The notes under the pieces: generated by a model
Seen by the model: only the letters and a program-made list of their open reading frames with translations
Databases searched by the model: none
Told to the model about the DNA's origin: nothing
Origin: Muribaculaceae bacterium
Lineage (GTDB): Bacteria > Bacteroidota > Bacteroidia > Bacteroidales > Muribaculaceae
DNA length: 64,000 bases
Direction: 5' to 3'
NCBI GenBank assembly: GCA_017399915.1
Contig: JAFQAS010000065.1
Coordinates: 248,001-312,000, forward strand
Shown here: piece after piece, positions 24,777 through 33,162 of the stretch
Position numbering within the stretch: position 1 is the first letter of the stretch
Layout of the letters: each line of letters starts with the position of its first letter
Program-made: the position numbers and the translations under genes

Positions 24777-25388
24777 TTATTTATTTTGAAACTCCATCAA
24801 TCGGCTCAAATACTTGCCTATGATGTCAAATTCAAGATTCACGCGAGTGCCGGCAACGATGTCTTTGAAATTGGTATGTTCAAAAGTGTAAGGGATAATT
24901 GCCACACGGAAACTATTGCATTCCGAATCACACACAGTGAGGCTCACGCCATTTACCGTAACCGACCCTTTTTCGACTGTAACATAACCCTTTGAAGCCA
25001 TTGCCGGGTCAACTTCATACACAAACTTATAATAGTGACTTCCGTCAACCTCCTCAACACTTTCACACACAGCAGTGCAATCAACATGACCTTGCACAAT
25101 GTGACCATCAAGTCGGCCATTCATCAACATGCTACGTTCAAGGTTTACCAAATCTCCAACCTTTAAGCCTCCGAGGTTACTACGATCGAGAGTCTCTTGA
25201 ATTGCAGTTACTGTATAAGAGTTATCATCATTCAACGACACCACAGTGAGGCACACACCATTATGAGCCACCGATTGATCAATTTTCAACTCATTCACAA
25301 ACGAGCATGTCAACGACAAATGCACATTACCACCATCACGCTCAATAGCCACCACACGAGCAGCCTCTTCAACTATTCCTGAAAACAT
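24777..25388 (-). CDS. ribE: Riboflavin synthase
   Basis: The product has 203 residues. The start is placed at the ATG at 25388 (MFSGIVEEAARVVA), the invariant N-terminus of the family; the upstream ATG at 25430 would overlap the -7 element. Two lumazine-binding repeats are visible: residues 1-95 with VAHNGVCLTVVSL, and about 96-190 with GRLDGHIVQGHVD and VTVNGVSLTVCD. It dismutates two 6,7-dimethyl-8-ribityllumazine molecules to riboflavin. It is first in a two-gene unit with the nitroreductase. A few bacteria regulate ribE by an FMN riboswitch, but the 33-nt leader here is too short for one. Confidence 0.93.
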   Translation of the reverse strand: MFSGIVEEAARVVAIERDGGNVHLSLTCSFVNELKIDQSVAHNGVCLTVVSLNDDNSYTVTAIQETLDRSNLGGLKVGDLVNLERSMLMNGRLDGHIVQGHVDCTAVCESVEEVDGSHYYKFVYEVDPAMASKGYVTVEKGSVTVNGVSLTVCDSECNSFRVAIIPYTFEHTNFKDIVAGTRVNLEFDIIGKYLSRLMEFQNK

Positions 25389-25427
25389 ATTGATATCTTG
25401 TTTTGTTATTCTTTTAATTTTACAATG

Positions 25428-25435
25428 CAAAAATA
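25428..25435 (-). promoter_or_regulatory. -7 element of ribE
   Basis: TATTTTTG on the minus strand (plus-strand caaaaata). Start near 25421 gives a leader of about 33 nt. Confidence 0.6.
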
Positions 25436-25741
25436 GTCAATAGAATCGAGAGTAGAAAATATAACCCCATCATAAAAACGAAAGTGCACTACTTCACAGC
25501 AGCACACCTCCCTCATAACCAAAATTCAAGTATATATAATATAAATTAATGTTGTTGTCTTATATTTTGCTATATTTTACCATAACAAATTGTCATAAAT
25601 AATACATCAGGGGATTTTCAATGCTTTCATAAATCAAAATAAGATTACATCTTTTTTTGTGTTTTTAATCTTATATTTGGCACTGTTTTTCCGCTACTAT
25701 TTACACGTTTTTGTATATGTGATACAAAAGTAGCGATTTAA
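25436..25741. other. Intergenic region between ribE and GH31
   Basis: No ORF. TATATTTG around 25673-25680 looks like a plus-strand -7 box. Downstream, cgctac near 25691 pairs with gtagcg near 25730, enclosing tttgtat-atgtg-atacaaa. The minus strand of the same hairpin contains TACTTTTG. A small RNA or a transcription attenuator is possible, but nothing more can be supported. Confidence 0.3.
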
Positions 25742-25779
25742 TTCTTAAAATTTCCTTAATTATTAGCAATATTCCTTAA
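25742..25779 (+). promoter_or_regulatory. Phased TTCcTTAA repeats upstream of the GH31 promoter
   Basis: TTCTTAAA at 25742, TTCCTTAA at 25752 and TTCCTTAA at 25772 are spaced by 10 and 20 bp, so they face the same side of the helix. They end 23 bp before the -33 element, a typical activator position. Confidence 0.4.
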
Positions 25780-25802
25780 AATACGCCTTTTCCAACTTAT
25801 TA

Positions 25803-25833
25803 TTGCAAATTCTACAATGTTTTACTAATTTTG
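25803..25833 (+). promoter_or_regulatory. Promoter of the GH31 gene
   Basis: TTG at 25803-25805, a 20-nt spacer and TAATTTTG at 25826-25833 match the consensus. Start near 25840, leader about 22 nt. Confidence 0.82.
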
Positions 25834-25861
25834 TATCATAAAAATTATATCATATTTTACC

Positions 25862-28240
25862 ATGTTAAAATCTAAATTTCTCAAAGTTTGTTCCATCGCA
25901 GCATTAATGCTATGTTATGCCACCACAATGTGGGCTAATGATGGAAAAATATCAATCGAAACTCCTTGTGGCCGAGTTGTAACAGCCACTGCAATCAACG
26001 ACAACATCATCAAAGTTACCAACGTGAAAAAGGGCGAAACCATTCCTCAATCACATTCGGCAATTCTTGCTCCGCAAAAGTTCAACGGACAAGTAACCGA
26101 TCAAGGCAACGTGAAAATGCTCACCACCCCCACCGGCGTGGTTGTGGTATTGAATGGCAACGACGGCAGCATCTCAATCAATGCCGGAAATGACCGCACT
26201 ATCACCGATAATGGAGTGCGCACTATCGCCGACGGCAAGCAACAACTATCACTTGCCACTACAGGCGTTGGCTCATACTATGGAGCCGGTGAACGTGGTC
26301 ACAGCCTTCCTCTCAACGGAGATACGCTTGTGATGTATAACAAGCAAAACTACAGCTACATGAAGGGTGAAAAGCGCATCAATCAGATGAATATCACAAT
26401 GCCATTGTTTGTTTCTTCAAATGGCTACGCTGTGCTTTTCGACGACTATGCGGCTGCTGAAATGATTATGGGCAATCCGGTGAAATATATCACCGAAGGG
26501 AAAGAGCCGGTATCTTACTATTTCATCAATGGTGGCGGCACTCTCGAAGGGGTGATGAAAGAATACACTCAACTCACCGGCCGTCAAGAGTTACCTCCAT
26601 TCTGGGCTATGGGATATATCACCTCTAAATATGGATACAAAACCGAGGCTGAAACTCGCGGAGTAATCGACACTCTTAAACGCGAAGGCTACCCTGTTGA
26701 CGGCGTGGTTCTCGACCTCTATTGGTATGGCAAAGAGCAAGACATGGGACGTCTTTCATGGGATCCCGACCAATGGCCCACTCACAAGAAAATGCTTGCC
26801 GACCTCAAAAAGAAAGGTGTTAACACAATCATCATATCTCAACCCTACGTGTTGACCAATGGTCGCGCTATCGACAATTACAACGAATTGTCATCAAAAG
26901 GAATGTTCTGCCGCGACTCAGTGGGCAATACTCACGAAGTAACTATCTGGGTAGGTTCGGGTGGCATGTTCGACGTATCTAACCCCGACACTCGCAAATG
27001 GCTTCGCGACCGATATAAACTTCTCACCGACGAAGGTGTCGGTGGTTGGTGGGGCGACCTTGGGGAACCCGAAGTACACCCATTCTCAATCTACCACCAC
27101 AACGGCAAAACCGCACGCGAATATCACAACCTTTATGGCAACGAATGGAGCCGTATCATCTACGACCTTTATAAAGAAGAATATCCCGACACTCGCTTGA
27201 TGACAATGATGCGTGGCGGTACTGCCGGTTTGCAACGCTTCAGTGTTTATCCATGGTCAACCGACGTGTCTCGCTCATGGGGAGGCTTGCAACCTCAAGT
27301 AACAATCATGCTCAACTCTGGCTTGAGTGGCATGGGATATATGAGCCACGATGTGGGCGGTTTCGCTATTGACCCGGCCAATCCTGTTGATCCCGAACTA
27401 TATGTGCGTTGGTTGCAACTCGGCACTTTCTCGCCAATCCTCCGCACTCACTCGCAACAAGTTGCAGAGCCTTATAAATATCCCGAACAACGCGACATCA
27501 TTCTCGACCTCATCAACGAGCGCTATCGTTGGCTACCTTACAACTATACCCTCGCCTACGAAAATGCGTCACAAGGCCTCCCAATGGTGCGTCCGCTCAA
27601 CTTCTATAGCAAGCAAAACACTTGTTTCGACAATATCGATGACCAATATTTATGGGGACGCGATGTGATGGTGGCTCCGGTGATGACTCAAGGCGCTACT
27701 TCACGTAACATCACATTCCCTTGCGGTCAATGGGTTGACTACAACAACCCCACAAAAACATATCATTGTGGTGAAACAGTTGAATATGCAACTCCTCTCG
27801 AAGTGTTACCATTGTTTGTGCGCGCCGGGGCATTCATTCCTCAAGCCGACTACAAAATGGGAAATACCGGCGACTACACAAACGACCGCTACACTGTGAA
27901 ATATTTCCCGGTTGACGGAGTAAAATCAAGCTACACAATGTTTGAAGACGACCGCAAATCAACTCGCTCACTTGCCGATAATGCTTATCGCCTCATCACA
28001 TTCACCGGCGATGCATCTGCCTCTGCAACCACAATCACCCTCAAAAGTGAAGGCACCTATGCCGGAGCAAAAGCATCAAAGAAAATGACAATCGAGCTCA
28101 ACGGCATCACCGCCAAGCCCGCAAGTGCAACCATAAACGGCAAAAAAGCCTCAATAAAATACAACGCCAAAAACTCAACCGCTACAATCACCTTCAACTG
28201 GAACGTAGCCAACGAAGCCACAATCGTTGTAAATAAGTAA
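25862..28240 (+). CDS. GH31 family alpha-glycosidase (secreted)
   Basis: The product has 792 residues, with a signal peptide (core CSIAALMLCYATTMWA). An N-terminal beta-sandwich (about 30-215) precedes the (beta/alpha)8 barrel. GGWWGDLGEPEVHP holds the nucleophile Asp399, and SHDVGGF holds the acid/base Asp497; RWLQLGTFSPILRTH is another GH31 landmark. C-terminal beta domains (about 600-792, DUF5110-like) complete the fold. It probably acts in the periplasm or at the surface on alpha-glucosides released from starch or similar glycans; alpha-xylosidase activity cannot be excluded. No SusCD pair is adjacent. It has its own promoter with phased upstream repeats. Confidence 0.9.
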   Translation: MLKSKFLKVCSIAALMLCYATTMWANDGKISIETPCGRVVTATAINDNIIKVTNVKKGETIPQSHSAILAPQKFNGQVTDQGNVKMLTTPTGVVVVLNGNDGSISINAGNDRTITDNGVRTIADGKQQLSLATTGVGSYYGAGERGHSLPLNGDTLVMYNKQNYSYMKGEKRINQMNITMPLFVSSNGYAVLFDDYAAAEMIMGNPVKYITEGKEPVSYYFINGGGTLEGVMKEYTQLTGRQELPPFWAMGYITSKYGYKTEAETRGVIDTLKREGYPVDGVVLDLYWYGKEQDMGRLSWDPDQWPTHKKMLADLKKKGVNTIIISQPYVLTNGRAIDNYNELSSKGMFCRDSVGNTHEVTIWVGSGGMFDVSNPDTRKWLRDRYKLLTDEGVGGWWGDLGEPEVHPFSIYHHNGKTAREYHNLYGNEWSRIIYDLYKEEYPDTRLMTMMRGGTAGLQRFSVYPWSTDVSRSWGGLQPQVTIMLNSGLSGMGYMSHDVGGFAIDPANPVDPELYVRWLQLGTFSPILRTHSQQVAEPYKYPEQRDIILDLINERYRWLPYNYTLAYENASQGLPMVRPLNFYSKQNTCFDNIDDQYLWGRDVMVAPVMTQGATSRNITFPCGQWVDYNNPTKTYHCGETVEYATPLEVLPLFVRAGAFIPQADYKMGNTGDYTNDRYTVKYFPVDGVKSSYTMFEDDRKSTRSLADNAYRLITFTGDASASATTITLKSEGTYAGAKASKKMTIELNGITAKPASATINGKKASIKYNAKNSTATITFNWNVANEATIVVNK

Positions 28241-28259
28241 ACAAAATCGCATCATAGCA

Positions 28260-28298
28260 AAAGAGGCTGAACCATTGCATTTTTGGTTCAGCCTCTTT
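28260..28298. terminator. Terminator hairpin between GH31 and the convergent lipoprotein gene
   Basis: 14-bp perfect stem (28260-28273 with 28285-28298). The T-tract is better on the minus strand, so it may serve both genes. Confidence 0.65.
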
Positions 28299-28347
28299 GC
28301 CTCATAATCACATATTTAACGTTTCAATGGGGATATGTGATTAATGT

Positions 28348-28989
28348 TTATTCATATGAATAATTCAACGTCCAATTAGTTCCAGCAGTCAAATTTGTCC
28401 AATATGTTTGATCTACTAATTTTCCGTTATAGTTATAGACATCGGCATACAATGTATTTGTATATAGGCATATTGGACCTCTCCAACCATTTCCGCCCAT
28501 AAGTTCGCCAATATTCACCCGATACAATTCCTTTCCACTGCTATCTTTTTCATAAATAACAAAAGTATAACTTCCTCCTCCTGCAGTACTATTGTTTTTA
28601 ATTGTTGCAGTAGCTACATTTTTATCCAATTTATATTTACGAGTTACACCATTATACTTTAATTCCAATGTATTTCCTGTAAACTTCATTAAATACATTG
28701 TTCCAAGGTTTCCACTTAAATAAAATTCACCAGAACCATCACCTGCAATAGTAGTCAATGGAGAATGAACCCATTTTACTCCATTTTGAATCATACTCCA
28801 TCTTCCTCCCTCTATAGCGAGATAGTCAATACTAGATGACGGAGCGTTTTCGTTTATACTGGTAGTTTTCCACACTCCATTAAGGTCACTTGTTTTAGTA
28901 ACTGGTTCAGATGTTTCCAAAAATTCATCACAAGCGCTTAACGATACGATAGCCAATGCCATCAACAAAAATTTAAAACACTTTTTCAT
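28348..28989 (-). CDS. Lipocalin-like lipoprotein of unknown function
   Basis: The product has 213 residues. Lipobox SLSAC (Cys20), then DEFLETSEP. From residue about 36 (SDLNGVWKTTSINEN) the beta-rich sequence resembles small lipocalin-like domains in Bacteroidetes lipoproteins, with strands such as YLMKFTGNTLELKYNGVTRK. The C-terminal half (YTFVIYEKDSSGKELYRVNI) is not recognised. Codon use is A/T-rich compared with the pst genes. It lies downstream of a long structured RNA region on the same strand, which may be its 5' leader. Confidence 0.5.
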   Translation of the reverse strand: MKKCFKFLLMALAIVSLSACDEFLETSEPVTKTSDLNGVWKTTSINENAPSSSIDYLAIEGGRWSMIQNGVKWVHSPLTTIAGDGSGEFYLSGNLGTMYLMKFTGNTLELKYNGVTRKYKLDKNVATATIKNNSTAGGGSYTFVIYEKDSSGKELYRVNIGELMGGNGWRGPICLYTNTLYADVYNYNGKLVDQTYWTNLTAGTNWTLNYSYE

Positions 28990-29029
28990 TTTAAAAAGAA
29001 ATTTTGAGTCTATAATATCCCCTAATTCA

Positions 29030-29300
29030 ACATTGCAATTATAAACACGAAGACGTGGGATATTGCTCAGTTTATCTTACCGGAGGCATCGCCAAACGCC
29101 CATACAGAAATAAACAGTCCACCCCACGCCACACCAATATACCGACACCCTCCTATGGGTGGATATAGGCACGCGCAAACGTTCTTGACCGCTCATTCTT
29201 CTGTATTGAAATTTTGGCGATTTCCCAGTAAAGAATAAAGCTGAAAACGCTTCGTTATAAATATGTCACTTGGATAAGCAATCTCTATTGCGCACCAAGA
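29030..29300 (-). ncRNA. Structured RNA or long leader on the minus strand, family not recognised
   Basis: A consensus -7 box (29307-29314) would start transcription at about 29300, exactly at a hairpin (29269-29299: cttgg/ccaag plus gcaat/attgc). The main element is a long interrupted helix. On the minus strand, ttactgg (29231-29225) pairs with ccggtaa (29083-29077), atcgccaaa (29221-29213) with tttggcgat (29096-29088), and atacag (29206-29201) with ctgtat (29107-29102). One pair is G-U only on the minus strand, so that strand is the transcribed one. A closing hairpin cacg/cgtg lies at 29046-29057. The long hairpin with bubbles recalls 6S RNA in outline, but I cannot confirm that. It could also be the leader of the lipoprotein gene that starts at 28989. 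Confidence 0.55.
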
Positions 29301-29306
29301 TTATCA

Positions 29307-29314
29307 CAAAGATA
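29307..29314 (-). promoter_or_regulatory. -7 element of the minus-strand structured RNA
   Basis: TATCTTTG on the minus strand. No clear TTG 20 nt upstream. Confidence 0.5.
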
Positions 29315-29508
29315 CAACATTTCACACATATCTAGCGTAAATTTCTCATATTTTTCTCATATACCTTGATTTAATTTTGCTCATCAACATAATTTAAAAC
29401 AAAACACAAAAGAGACCGATCTATATTCTTTAGAAAAGTCTCTTTTAAATTATTTTTTTCAAACCACCAAATTACCCCCTAATTTTTCGGTTTGGATAGT
29501 TTTTGCAA
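29315..29508. other. Intergenic stretch between the structured RNA and the pst terminator
   Basis: AT-rich with no ORF. One hairpin, aaaagagac (29407-29415) with gtctctttt (29437-29445), has a 21-nt loop and T/A-rich flanks; it could be a weak terminator on either strand. Confidence 0.35.
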
Positions 29509-29543
29509 TAAAAAAAGCCTCTAAGTTATCACAACTTTGAGGC
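29509..29543 (-). terminator. Terminator of the pst operon
   Basis: On the minus strand gcctcaaagtt pairs with aacttagaggc (one mismatch, 5-nt loop) and is followed by a run of seven T. Confidence 0.85.
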
Positions 29544-29565
29544 TCAAGATTAATAAAATATTGTT

Positions 29566-30333
29566 TTATCCCATTTTGCCCGTCAGATAGGCTTTGGTTC
29601 GTTCATCTGAAGGATCTGAAAACATCTTTTGCGTATCATCATATTCGATTAATTCACCAAGATACATAAACATTGAACGTGAAGATATGCGCTTGGCTTG
29701 CCCCATATTGTGAGTAACAATAAGAATCGTTACATCGTTTTTGAGTTGCAATAACAATTCTTCGATATGCTTTGTTGCTATTGGGTCGAGGGCCGATGTG
29801 GGTTCGTCCATCAACAATATATCAGGTTTTAATGCCAATGCTCGCGCTATACACAATCGTTGTTGCTGACCTCCCGAAAGGAATGTGCCTTTTTTGTTTA
29901 GCACATCTTTCACCTCGTCCCACAACGATACGCTTCTCAAACAACTCTCTACCGTTTCTTCACGCTCGTTTTTAGACAAACGAATGCCATTGAGAGTAAA
30001 TCCCGCCAATACATTGTCATAAATGCTCATTGTGGGGAATGGAGTGGGACGCTGAAATACCATTCCCACTTTTCTTCGCACATCAATAGGCTCCATTGTC
30101 AATATATCCGCTCCATTCAGTAATATCTCTCCATCAACATGAATATTAGGATATAGGTTATGCATCAAGTTTACCGCTCGCAGCAATGTGCTTTTGCCAC
30201 AACCCGACGGACCCATTATAGCCGTTATTGAGTTTTGTTCAATTTGTGCCGATACGTATTTCACCGCCATTGTCTGCTTGGTATACGACACGCACACTTT
30301 TTTAAATTCCAAAATAGGGTTTATGAGTTCCAT
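29566..30333 (-). CDS. pstB: Phosphate ABC transporter ATP-binding protein
   Basis: The product has 255 residues. Walker A GPSGCGKST (41-49), Q-loop GMVFQRPTPFPTMSIYDNV (the PTPFP stretch is PstB-specific), signature LSGGQQQRLCIARALA and Walker B DILLMDEPTSALDP. It hydrolyses ATP at the inner membrane to drive phosphate import through PstCA. Its start codon lies inside the end of pstA (13-bp overlap). It is the last gene of the operon, closed by a strong terminator; no phoU follows, but the nearby Na/Pi cotransporter carries a PhoU-like domain. Confidence 0.95.
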   Translation of the reverse strand: MELINPILEFKKVCVSYTKQTMAVKYVSAQIEQNSITAIMGPSGCGKSTLLRAVNLMHNLYPNIHVDGEILLNGADILTMEPIDVRRKVGMVFQRPTPFPTMSIYDNVLAGFTLNGIRLSKNEREETVESCLRSVSLWDEVKDVLNKKGTFLSGGQQQRLCIARALALKPDILLMDEPTSALDPIATKHIEELLLQLKNDVTILIVTHNMGQAKRISSRSMFMYLGELIEYDDTQKMFSDPSDERTKAYLTGKMG

Positions 30334-31187
30334 TTATTTGCAATCTTTTTAGCTGTTAAATTTAAAAACAATACGAATAACAAGAGGAATAACGATGCTC
30401 CCCAAATTAGGCTTTGGAGATTGGGGTCATTAAAAAACTCCCATATCAATAATGGCACAGCCGAAATAGGTTTATCGATGCTAAATCTTATCATCGAACA
30501 GCCTAATGCCGTAAACATCAAAGGAGCAGTCTCTCCTATAACACGCGATACCGCAAGCAACACTCCGGTAAAAATACCTCCAAAAGCAGCCGGGAGCTGC
30601 ACTTTTAATATCACCCTTGCATTATTTCCACCTAATGCCAACCCCGCTTCCTTGAGCGATGCCGGGAGTATTTTCATTGTTTCTTCAGTGGAACGAACAA
30701 TCAATGGCAGCATCATAATAAATAGTGCGACACTGCCTGCTATAGCCGAGTATCCCTTCATAGGCACCACAACCCATATATAAGTGATAATACCTATAAT
30801 CACCGAAGGAGTACCTTGTAATAAATCGGTAAGATAACTTACCGTCTTGGCAAAACGGCTTTTGCTATGTTCGGCAAGATACACTCCACACAAAATTCCT
30901 ATAGGCACAGCTATCACAACTGCCATACCAAGCATTATTACCGTTCCCACAATTCCATTGGCAATACCTCCGGGGATAGGTTCACCGGCAGCCGTTGCCA
31001 TCATCGCTTTGTAGGCGGTGGGAGTAGGCTCTGTAAAAAACGACCAACTCAACTGATCGTAACCTTTCCACAACACTTCGCCAATAATAGCAATCAGTGG
31101 CACCGCTGTCAACGCGGCAAGCACACACACCACACCTTTCACAAGGCGGTCAATAAATAATCTTTGAGATAGTTTCTTTTTCTGCAT
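30321..31187 (-). CDS. pstA: Phosphate ABC transporter permease PstA
   Basis: The product has 288 residues with about six membrane helices. The EAA-type cytoplasmic loop is visible (LPASLKEAGLALGGNNARV). The start MQKKKLSQRLFIDRL is followed by the first helix. It forms the inner-membrane channel with PstC. It overlaps pstB by 13 bp and starts 12 nt after pstC, so the genes are one transcription unit. Confidence 0.92.
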   Translation of the reverse strand: MQKKKLSQRLFIDRLVKGVVCVLAALTAVPLIAIIGEVLWKGYDQLSWSFFTEPTPTAYKAMMATAAGEPIPGGIANGIVGTVIMLGMAVVIAVPIGILCGVYLAEHSKSRFAKTVSYLTDLLQGTPSVIIGIITYIWVVVPMKGYSAIAGSVALFIMMLPLIVRSTEETMKILPASLKEAGLALGGNNARVILKVQLPAAFGGIFTGVLLAVSRVIGETAPLMFTALGCSMIRFSIDKPISAVPLLIWEFFNDPNLQSLIWGASLFLLLFVLFLNLTAKKIANKWNS

Positions 31188-31199
31188 ATCAATAACGGT

Positions 31200-32057
31200 T
31201 TATACGATGCGTGCTCGCTTTATGAGATATTTACCTATCAGATTAATTATGGCTGTGATAAGGAATAGCACCAATCCTATTGCAATGAGCGACGATAGCC
31301 GCAATCCATCGGCCTCTCCAAACTGGTTTGCAATAATGCTTGCCATCGAATTTCCCGTTTCGGTAATTGAACCCGGCATCTGATTAGTGTTTCCTATAAG
31401 CATTGTCACCGTCATGGTTTCACCAAGAGCCCTTCCTATAGCCAGAATATATGAAGAGAATATCCCCGACCCTGCGACAGGGAAAATCACCTTTCGCACC
31501 ATTTCAGCACGCGTTGCTCCAAGGCTATAAGCCCCCTCCTTGAGGTCATCGGGAACCATCTTCACAAATTCGGCACTAAGCGATGCAGCATAAGGCACTA
31601 TCATTATCGCCAACACCAACGATGCAGTCAATATTCCTGAACCTTGTGGAGATATATTGAGCGACATGACAATAGGTCGCAAGGTATAAAATCCCCACAA
31701 TCCATATATTATAGAAGGAATACCTGCGAGCAAACTTGTAATGGTCGACAACACCTCGGCAATGCGAGTTCCCTTAAAATATTCGCCTACAAACAGCGCT
31801 ACCGGCAATGAAAACGGAATGCAAAACACCAATGCCAATAAAGTAGTGAGCAATGTGCCGGTAATAAATGGCAATGCTCCATAACGCTCTGTTCCATCGG
31901 TATAGCTCCATTCCGATGATGTCAAAAAGTTGAGAAATCCAAAATGGTTAAAAGCCTCAAAAGCGTCGGTGACGAGGGCATATACAATGCCCCCGCACAC
32001 AACCGGCATAAGACATGCCGCAAGGTATAATATTGTTCGAAAAATCTTATCGTTCAT
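31200..32057 (-). CDS. pstC: Phosphate ABC transporter permease PstC
   Basis: The product has 285 residues with about six helices. PstC features include the LTSSEWSYTDGTERYGALPF periplasmic segment, the LLAGIPSIIYGLWGF helix and the EAA loop DDLKEGAYSLGATRAEMVRK. It is the partner of PstA. It begins 3 nt downstream of pstS on the minus strand. Confidence 0.93.
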   Translation of the reverse strand: MNDKIFRTILYLAACLMPVVCGGIVYALVTDAFEAFNHFGFLNFLTSSEWSYTDGTERYGALPFITGTLLTTLLALVFCIPFSLPVALFVGEYFKGTRIAEVLSTITSLLAGIPSIIYGLWGFYTLRPIVMSLNISPQGSGILTASLVLAIMIVPYAASLSAEFVKMVPDDLKEGAYSLGATRAEMVRKVIFPVAGSGIFSSYILAIGRALGETMTVTMLIGNTNQMPGSITETGNSMASIIANQFGEADGLRLSSLIAIGLVLFLITAIINLIGKYLIKRARIV

Positions 32058-32060
32058 CTA

Positions 32061-33137
32061 TTATTTCTTTAACGCTTCGCCGTTGAATGTTATAGCCTTG
32101 AGATTTTCACGACTTAACTCAATCGCCTTTGCAGGAAGGGGCGCATAATGAACTTTTGTAGTTATTCCTTGTGTTTTTTCACTCAATATAAATTCAATTA
32201 AATCAAGTGTAGCCAAGGCTTGCTCTTTTGTTCGATTTGAATAGTTTTGCTCTTTATAAACTACAATCCATGTGAAACAGCTAATAGGATAGGCTCCTTT
32301 GGCCGATGAGTTGGTTATCATTGTGCGAGTATCCGAAGGCATCTCACCATTCGCTGCTGCCGAAATTGATTGGGCTGTAGGTTTCACCAATTCTCCGCAT
32401 TGGTTTTTCAACGTTGCATATGGTATTTTTTGGGCAAAAGCATATTCCGAACCTACATACCCTATCGAATTTGCCGTTTGGGCTATCACACCTGCCACTC
32501 CGGGATTACCCTTTGCAGCTTGTCCGGCAGGGAAATTCACCGACTTGCCTACTCCATATTTTTCCGACCATTCTTTGCTCACCTTTGAGAGATAATCGGT
32601 AAACACAAATGTAGTACCACTACCATCGGAACGATATACCGGAATTATTGATTGCGATGGAAGCTGTGCTTGTGGGTTAAGTTCTTTAATGCGTGCATCG
32701 TCCCACTTTGTTATCTTTCCGGCAAAAATATCGGCAACAACATCTCCCGATAGATTAAGTTCGTTCACTCCGGGGAGGTTATAAGCCAACACAACCGCCC
32801 CCATACATGTGGGGATATGCACCACAGGTTTCATCTCGCTCATCTCTTTATCCGACAAAAACGCATCACTACCGGCGAAATCCACAATACCATCTTTTAA
32901 GTTGCGAATACCTCCGCCACTACCTATTCCACCATATGCCACCACATCATTGTTCACGGTGTGAAACTCTTCAAAAACTGCGTTATAAAATGGAAGAGGG
33001 AAGGTTGCTCCTGCTCCTGATAGTTCGATTGATTCACGTTTTGATTCGCCCTCTGATGTTTGGGCATTATTACCTCCACAAGAGGCAGCCACCATTGTGG
33101 CAATGCTCAATAGAGCACACATAAAATTCTTTTTCAT
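32061..33137 (-). CDS. pstS: Phosphate-binding lipoprotein PstS
   Basis: The product has 358 residues. Lipobox VAASC (Cys20), followed by GGNNAQTS. Phosphate-binding loops are visible: SGAGATFPLPFYNAVFEEF (about 41-59), YGGIGSGGGIRNL and YRSDGSGTTFVFTDYL (about 168-183). It captures phosphate in the periplasm and passes it to PstCA. It lies 25 nt after the porin gene and 3 nt before pstC, so it belongs to the Pho-box-driven operon that starts with the porin. Confidence 0.94.
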   Translation of the reverse strand: MKKNFMCALLSIATMVAASCGGNNAQTSEGESKRESIELSGAGATFPLPFYNAVFEEFHTVNNDVVAYGGIGSGGGIRNLKDGIVDFAGSDAFLSDKEMSEMKPVVHIPTCMGAVVLAYNLPGVNELNLSGDVVADIFAGKITKWDDARIKELNPQAQLPSQSIIPVYRSDGSGTTFVFTDYLSKVSKEWSEKYGVGKSVNFPAGQAAKGNPGVAGVIAQTANSIGYVGSEYAFAQKIPYATLKNQCGELVKPTAQSISAAANGEMPSDTRTMITNSSAKGAYPISCFTWIVVYKEQNYSNRTKEQALATLDLIEFILSEKTQGITTKVHYAPLPAKAIELSRENLKAITFNGEALKK

Positions 33138-33162
33138 AATTCTGATTATAATAACCTATGTT

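Noticed and set aside
25388-25430. FMN riboswitch upstream of ribE
   Set aside because: The leader is only about 33 nt and lacks the RFN element's conserved segments.
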